DNA of 10,615 nt from Burkholderiales bacterium UBA2459 (GTDB lineage: Bacteria; Pseudomonadota; Gammaproteobacteria; Burkholderiales; Burkholderiaceae_E), in the NCBI GenBank assembly GCA_002342365.1, contig DDPV01000045.1, forward strand, positions 91,352 to 101,966. Reading direction: 5' to 3'. Shown here in pieces: positions 7,453-10,615 of the stretch. The translations under genes and the position numbers were made by a program. The notes beneath the pieces are model-generated. The model searched no databases. It was not told where the DNA came from and saw only the letters and a list, made by a program, of their open reading frames with translations. Positions within the stretch are counted from its first letter, which is position 1. Each line of letters opens with the position of its first letter.

Positions 7453-7579
7453 GCGCTACTCTTCGCTTTTGGCACGTGCAGGAATCTTCGCTGCCTTTGG
7501 TGAAATGTACATGTCGGGTGCTACCGATTCCTCGGTGGTTTCCAGTAGCGTGAGAACCAACCCAGACAATGGAGATGAT
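7453..7579 (+). promoter_or_regulatory. Long, probably structured rpsB 5' leader
   Basis: About 140 bases separate the predicted promoter from the rpsB ATG, long for a ribosomal protein gene with no reading frame needed there. CGCTACT at 7454-7460 is perfectly complementary to AGTAGCG at 7544-7550 and could close a domain. Inside it, GCTACCGA (7520-7527) and TCGGTGGT (7532-7539) form an eight-pair hairpin with a four-base loop, two pairs being wobbles. Control of rpsB-tsf by S2 binding to the leader is known in gammaproteobacteria. Whether this leader acts the same way is inference, and pairing was judged by eye. Confidence 0.45.
7571..7574 (+). promoter_or_regulatory. Ribosome binding site that fixes the rpsB start
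   Basis: GGAG lies five bases before the ATG at 7580. This supports the start there rather than at in-frame codons further upstream. The protein from this ATG begins exactly as other S2 proteins do. Confidence 0.75.
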
Positions 7580-8335
7580 ATGTCCGTTACGATGCGGCAA
7601 ATGCTTGAGGCCGGCGTTCATTTTGGCCACCAGACCCGATTCTGGCATCCGAAGATGGCCCCTTATATCTTCGGTCACAGAAATAAAATTCATATCATCA
7701 ACCTGGAAAAAACGCTTGCGCAGTTCCAAGACGCAGCCCGTTTTGTGAAGCAGTTGTCTGCAAATCGCGGCACGGTTCTTTTTGTGGGGACCAAGCGCTC
7801 TTCGCGCGAAGTCATCGCAGAAGAAGCGCAGCGATGCGGCATGCCCTTTGTCGATCAGCGTTGGTTAGGCGGGATGCTTACAAACTTTAAAACCGTCAAG
7901 GGCTCAATCAAACGGCTCAAAGACATGGAAACCGTGATAGCCGAGGGTGGCGTGGAGCGCTTGCCCAAAAAAGAAGGGCTTTTGTTCCAGCGCGAACACG
8001 ACAAGTTGGTTCGCAGCCTCGGGGGGATTAAAGACATGGCCGGTATGCCCGATGCCGTCTTCATTATTGACGTGGGCTATCATAAAATTGCGGTGACCGA
8101 AGCGAACAAACTCGGCATCCCAGTGATTGGCATTGTTGATACAAACCATGCACCCGAAGGTGTTGATTACATCATTCCGGGTAACGATGATGCTTCACGG
8201 GCGGTCCGCTTATACGCAAGGGGTCTGGCCGATGTCATCCTCGAGGGCCGGTCAGCAGCACTTGCCGAGATCGCAAAGCACGCCGACGATGAAGAGGAAT
8301 TCGTTGAAATTGACGAATCCGAGGAAACGGTTTAA
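7580..8335 (+). CDS. rpsB: 30S ribosomal protein S2
   Basis: S2 is a late-assembling protein of the small ribosomal subunit, lying at the head-body junction and needed, together with S1, for translation initiation. The 251-residue product starts MSVTMRQMLEAGVHFGHQ and carries the family's hallmark segments: HPKMAPYIFGHRNKIHIINL (24-42), QRWLGGMLTNFKT (93-105), PDAVFIIDV (157-165) and PVIGIVDTNHAPEGVDYIIP (181-200). The last 15 residues are very acidic, ending in an Asp/Glu-rich tail, which is common in proteobacterial S2. The frame is open further upstream (to TTG at 7469), but those 37 residues are unlike S2 and lie in the leader. It is the first gene of rpsB-tsf-pyrH-frr and is separated from tsf by an intrinsic terminator. 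Confidence 0.98.
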   Translation: MSVTMRQMLEAGVHFGHQTRFWHPKMAPYIFGHRNKIHIINLEKTLAQFQDAARFVKQLSANRGTVLFVGTKRSSREVIAEEAQRCGMPFVDQRWLGGMLTNFKTVKGSIKRLKDMETVIAEGGVERLPKKEGLLFQREHDKLVRSLGGIKDMAGMPDAVFIIDVGYHKIAVTEANKLGIPVIGIVDTNHAPEGVDYIIPGNDDASRAVRLYARGLADVILEGRSAALAEIAKHADDEEEFVEIDESEETV

Positions 8336-8355
8336 ACAATTTAGCGATGAGAAAC

Positions 8356-8380
8356 CGGGGGCTTGGCCCCCGATTTTTTT
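8356..8380 (+). terminator. Rho-independent terminator/attenuator between rpsB and tsf
   Basis: CGGGGGC (8356-8362), a three-base loop TTG and GCCCCCG (8366-8372) form a perfect seven-pair GC-only stem. One A and then seven T (8374-8380) follow. This is a textbook intrinsic terminator. The tsf ribosome binding site (AGGAG, 8383-8387) begins only two bases beyond the T run, so some transcripts should stop after rpsB while others read through into tsf. No separate tsf promoter is evident. Confidence 0.9.
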
Positions 8381-8395
8381 ACAGGAGCCCTAAAG

Positions 8396-9292
8396 ATGGC
8401 TGAAATTACTGCCTCCATGGTTAAAGCCTTGAGAGAAAAAACCGACGCCCCGATGATGGAGTGCAAGAAAGCACTTGCCGAGGCCGCAGGCGATCTGGGT
8501 AAGGCCGAAGAAATATTGCGTGTGAAGCTCGGTAGCAAGGCCAGCAAGGCGGCAAGTCGCACTGCCGCCGAAGGTGTGATCGCAATTCATGTCAGTGATG
8601 ATCGTAAACTTGCCGCAATCGTTGAGCTCAACTCGGAAACCGACTTCGTGGCAAAAAACGATGACTTTGTCGGTTTTTCTCATGAACTTGCAAAACTCGT
8701 CGCAGAGCATTGCCCGGCCGACGTCGATGCGCTCTCCGCACTGCAAAGCAGCCATGGCACAAGCGTCGAAGCCCACCGCACCGCCTTGGTCGGTAAAATC
8801 GGCGAAAACATGAATATCCGCCGGTTTGAGCGGATTGAGGCGGAGGGACAGCTGGCAAGCTACCTTCATGGCGGATCAAAGATCGGTGTGCTGGTCGACC
8901 TGGTCGGTGCTGATGAGCAGCTTGCAAAAGACCTCGCGATGCATATCGCAGCAAGCAAACCCAAATCGCTGGATCGTCGTGGCGTGCCCGAGGAGCTGAT
9001 CGAGGCCGAACGCCGCGTGGCCACCGAAAAGGCGGCCGAATCTGGAAAGCCCGCGGAGATCGTTGCCAAAATGGTCGAAGGAACTGTGCAAAAATTCCTC
9101 AAGGAAGTAACCTTGCTGGGTCAGGTTTTTGTCAAGGACGACAAGCTCACGATCGAACAGTTGCTCAAACAAAGGCAGGCGAGCGTGCCAAGGTTTGTGC
9201 TTTATGTCGTCGGTGAGGGCATGGAGAAGAAAACCAATGACTTTGCTGCAGAAGTGGCTGCACAAGCAGCGGCAGCCGCTGCGGCGCGATAG
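8396..9292 (+). CDS. tsf: Translation elongation factor Ts
   Basis: EF-Ts is the guanine nucleotide exchange factor that recycles EF-Tu-GDP to EF-Tu-GTP in the cytoplasm. The 298-residue protein has the N-terminal UBA-like domain (MAEITASMVKALREKTDAPM, then MECKKALAEAAGD). The signature TDFVAKN at 82-88 contacts the EF-Tu nucleotide site. The two core subdomains follow (about 60-270), with GENMNIRRF and a coiled-coil region about 190-235. Length is normal for proteobacteria. The C-terminus ends in an alanine-rich tail (AAQAAAAAAAR). The ATG at 8396 has AGGAG eight bases upstream. An in-frame TTG further up would place the terminator stem inside the gene and is rejected. It lies downstream of the rpsB terminator and 54 bases before pyrH. 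Confidence 0.98.
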   Translation: MAEITASMVKALREKTDAPMMECKKALAEAAGDLGKAEEILRVKLGSKASKAASRTAAEGVIAIHVSDDRKLAAIVELNSETDFVAKNDDFVGFSHELAKLVAEHCPADVDALSALQSSHGTSVEAHRTALVGKIGENMNIRRFERIEAEGQLASYLHGGSKIGVLVDLVGADEQLAKDLAMHIAASKPKSLDRRGVPEELIEAERRVATEKAAESGKPAEIVAKMVEGTVQKFLKEVTLLGQVFVKDDKLTIEQLLKQRQASVPRFVLYVVGEGMEKKTNDFAAEVAAQAAAAAAAR

Positions 9293-9346
9293 TTGGGCGA
9301 GGCGTCTTGACCCGAGCCAGGTGGAATCTGCTTACGAGGGCACGAA

Positions 9347-10108
9347 GTGATTGGAGCTAAAGTGGGCGTATCGCAATACGGCGTGAATCAGCCGACGCCT
9401 CTGAAGTATCAACGCGTGCTTTTGAAGCTCTCTGGCGAGGCGCTGATGGGCGACGATGCCTTCGGCATCAGCAGACAGACCATCGAACGCATCGCGCTGG
9501 AGATCCGGGTTGTTTACGAGTTGGGCGTCGAGCTGGCGGTCGTGATCGGCGGAGGAAACATCTTCCGGGGCGTCGCCGGGGGCGCGGCGGGTATGGATCG
9601 GGCTACCGCCGATTACATGGGCATGCTTGCCACCGTGATGAACGCACTCGCTTTGCAAGACGCACTTCGCCAGGTCGATGTGCCCGCCCGCACGCAATCA
9701 GCGCTGAAAATCGAGCAGGTGGTCGAACCCTACATTCGACCCAAGGCGCTTCGTTATCTCGAAGAGGGCAAGGTGCTGATCTTTGCCGCGGGCACCGGCA
9801 ATCCTTTTTTCACCACCGATACAGCGGCTGCGCTGCGCGGGGCTGAAATGGGCGTCGAGGTGGTGTTGAAGGCAACCAAAGTCGATGGCGTGTACGATGC
9901 CGACCCCTTGCATTTTCCCCAAGCGCAACGCTATCGAGCCTTGAGCTTTGATCAGGCGATTCGGGATAACCTGCGGGTGATGGATGCAACCGCTTTTGCA
10001 CTGTGCCGCGATCAAAAACTGCCCGTCATTGTGTTTTCAATATTCAAAGAGGGTGGCCTTCGGAGCGTCTTGCTTGGCGAGCCTGAAGGTACCCTGGTTC
10101 ATTTGTGA
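9347..10108 (+). CDS. pyrH: Uridylate (UMP) kinase
   Basis: PyrH phosphorylates UMP to UDP with ATP, the step feeding UTP and CTP synthesis. It is a hexameric amino-acid-kinase-fold enzyme, usually controlled by GTP (activating) and UTP (inhibiting). Visible motifs: KLSGEALMG (27-35), VIGGGNIFRG (66-75), TADYMGMLATVMNALAL (87-103), AGTGNPFFTTDTAA (148-161, UMP and phosphate binding) and KVDGVYDADP (178-187, nucleotide binding). The catalytic lysine and aspartate segments are intact. The start is a GTG at 9347 with GAGGG six bases upstream. It gives about 15 more N-terminal residues than usual in this family, which normally opens just before YxRVLLKLSGE. The next in-frame GTG (9362) has no clear ribosome binding site, so 9347 is kept with moderate certainty. 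Confidence 0.97.
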   Translation: MIGAKVGVSQYGVNQPTPLKYQRVLLKLSGEALMGDDAFGISRQTIERIALEIRVVYELGVELAVVIGGGNIFRGVAGGAAGMDRATADYMGMLATVMNALALQDALRQVDVPARTQSALKIEQVVEPYIRPKALRYLEEGKVLIFAAGTGNPFFTTDTAAALRGAEMGVEVVLKATKVDGVYDADPLHFPQAQRYRALSFDQAIRDNLRVMDATAFALCRDQKLPVIVFSIFKEGGLRSVLLGEPEGTLVHL

Positions 10109-10121
10109 GGAATCAAGCTTC

Positions 10122-10615
10122 ATGAGCCCGTCTGAGATTCGCCCGCAGGTTGAGCAAAAAATGGTCAAGGCTATTGATTCGCTCAAGCATGTACTTTCTC
10201 GAATTCGTACTGGAAGAGCGCACGCCGGTTTGCTCGAGCATGTGCACGTGGACTACTACGGTAGTCAGGTGCCGCTCAGCCAGGTTGCCAACATCACGGT
10301 GCTCGATGCCAGGACCTTGGGCGTGAGCGTATGGGAGAAGAAAATGGCAACCGTGGTTGACAAGGCCATCCGTGAGGCGGATCTCGGTTTAAACCCGATT
10401 TCAAGCGGCGAGTCGATCCGCGTGCCAATGCCACCGCTTTCGGAGGAACGTCGCAAGGAGTTGGTCAAGCTGGTCAAGGCCGAGGCCGAGCATGCGAAAG
10501 TGGCGGTGCGTAATTTGCGTCGCGACGCCAACGATCAATACAAAAAGCACTTGAAGGACAAGACCATGTCCGAAGACGAGGAGCGCCGCGCTCAGGACGA
10601 GGTGCAAAAGCTCAC
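10122..10615 (+). CDS. frr: Ribosome recycling factor (3' end beyond window)
   Basis: RRF acts with EF-G to split the post-termination ribosome so its subunits can be reused. The frame from ATG 10122 is open to the window edge and gives 164 residues, against about 185 in complete proteins, so roughly the last 20 codons are missing. It matches the family along its whole length: RIRTGRAHAGLL (27-38), VDYYGSQVPLSQVA (43-56), DLGLNPISSGESIRVPMPPL, EERRKELVK, VAVRNLRRDAND and the hinge-distal KTMSEDEERRAQDEVQKL. The three-helix bundle residues, including the arginine of VRNLRRDAN, are present. The ribosome binding site GAGGAA (10107-10112) overlaps the pyrH stop codon, nine bases before the ATG, and suggests coupling of the two genes. 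Confidence 0.97.
   Translation, partial: MSPSEIRPQVEQKMVKAIDSLKHVLSRIRTGRAHAGLLEHVHVDYYGSQVPLSQVANITVLDARTLGVSVWEKKMATVVDKAIREADLGLNPISSGESIRVPMPPLSEERRKELVKLVKAEAEHAKVAVRNLRRDANDQYKKHLKDKTMSEDEERRAQDEVQKL

Noticed and set aside
7460..7500. Direct repeat TCTTCGCT (7460-7467 and 7486-7493) as an operator
   Set aside because: Eight bases, 26 apart, downstream of the predicted promoter and within the leader; no known regulator site is recognisable and chance is a fair explanation.
7469..7579. Upstream extension of rpsB from TTG 7469 or in-frame ATGs near 7505
   Set aside because: The extra residues are unlike S2, the region shows RNA-like complementarity, and the ATG at 7580 has a good ribosome binding site and the conserved N-terminus.
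8363..8395. Upstream extension of tsf from a TTG at 8363
   Set aside because: It would encode the terminator stem and T run; EF-Ts proteins start MAEIT as from 8396.
9293..9346. Possible pyrH promoter in the tsf-pyrH gap (TTGACC at 9307-9312)
   Set aside because: No acceptable -10 hexamer is found 16-18 bases downstream (GCTTAC at best), so the match is not enough.

Overview
The window is an ordinary housekeeping stretch of a betaproteobacterial chromosome, most likely of the order Burkholderiales. The basis is the gene order zipA-ligA beside the conserved map-glnD / rpsB-tsf-pyrH-frr divergon, the two-module ZipA of the betaproteobacterial kind, and protein sequences close to proteobacterial families throughout. 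Base composition looks moderately GC-rich. I see no mobile element, CRISPR array, tRNA, rRNA, phage gene or toxin-antitoxin pair, and no convincing undescribed system. The points worth a second look are regulatory details and small protein variations.

Layout. (1) Positions 1-4001, plus strand: a tightly packed run of zipA (FtsZ-binding division protein, 5' end uncertain), ligA (NAD-dependent DNA ligase with an unusually long linker before its BRCT domain) and a nucleoside phosphorylase of the S-methyl-5'-thioinosine / 6-oxopurine type. Overlap or near-zero spacing suggests one transcript. (2) Positions 4015-7371, minus strand: map (methionine aminopeptidase), then glnD (PII uridylyltransferase / uridylyl-removing enzyme) 15 bases downstream. 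The glnD end converges on the phosphorylase gene with only 13 bases between stop codons. (3) Positions 7372-7579: a divergent regulatory region with a palindromic double -10 element and a long, probably structured rpsB leader. (4) Positions 7580-10615, plus strand: rpsB, an intrinsic terminator/attenuator, tsf, pyrH and frr. frr runs off the right edge; it is missing its stop but is clearly the ribosome recycling factor.

How the genes work together. The right half is a translation module. S2 and EF-Ts build and drive the ribosome, RRF recycles it, Map trims the initiator methionine from new proteins, and UMP kinase supplies pyrimidine nucleotides. GlnD senses glutamine and modifies PII. The left half covers cell division (ZipA with FtsZ), DNA joining in replication and repair (LigA), and purine/methylthio salvage (the phosphorylase). 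Almost every base belongs to a gene. The only sizeable gap is the roughly 208-base divergent region between map and rpsB.
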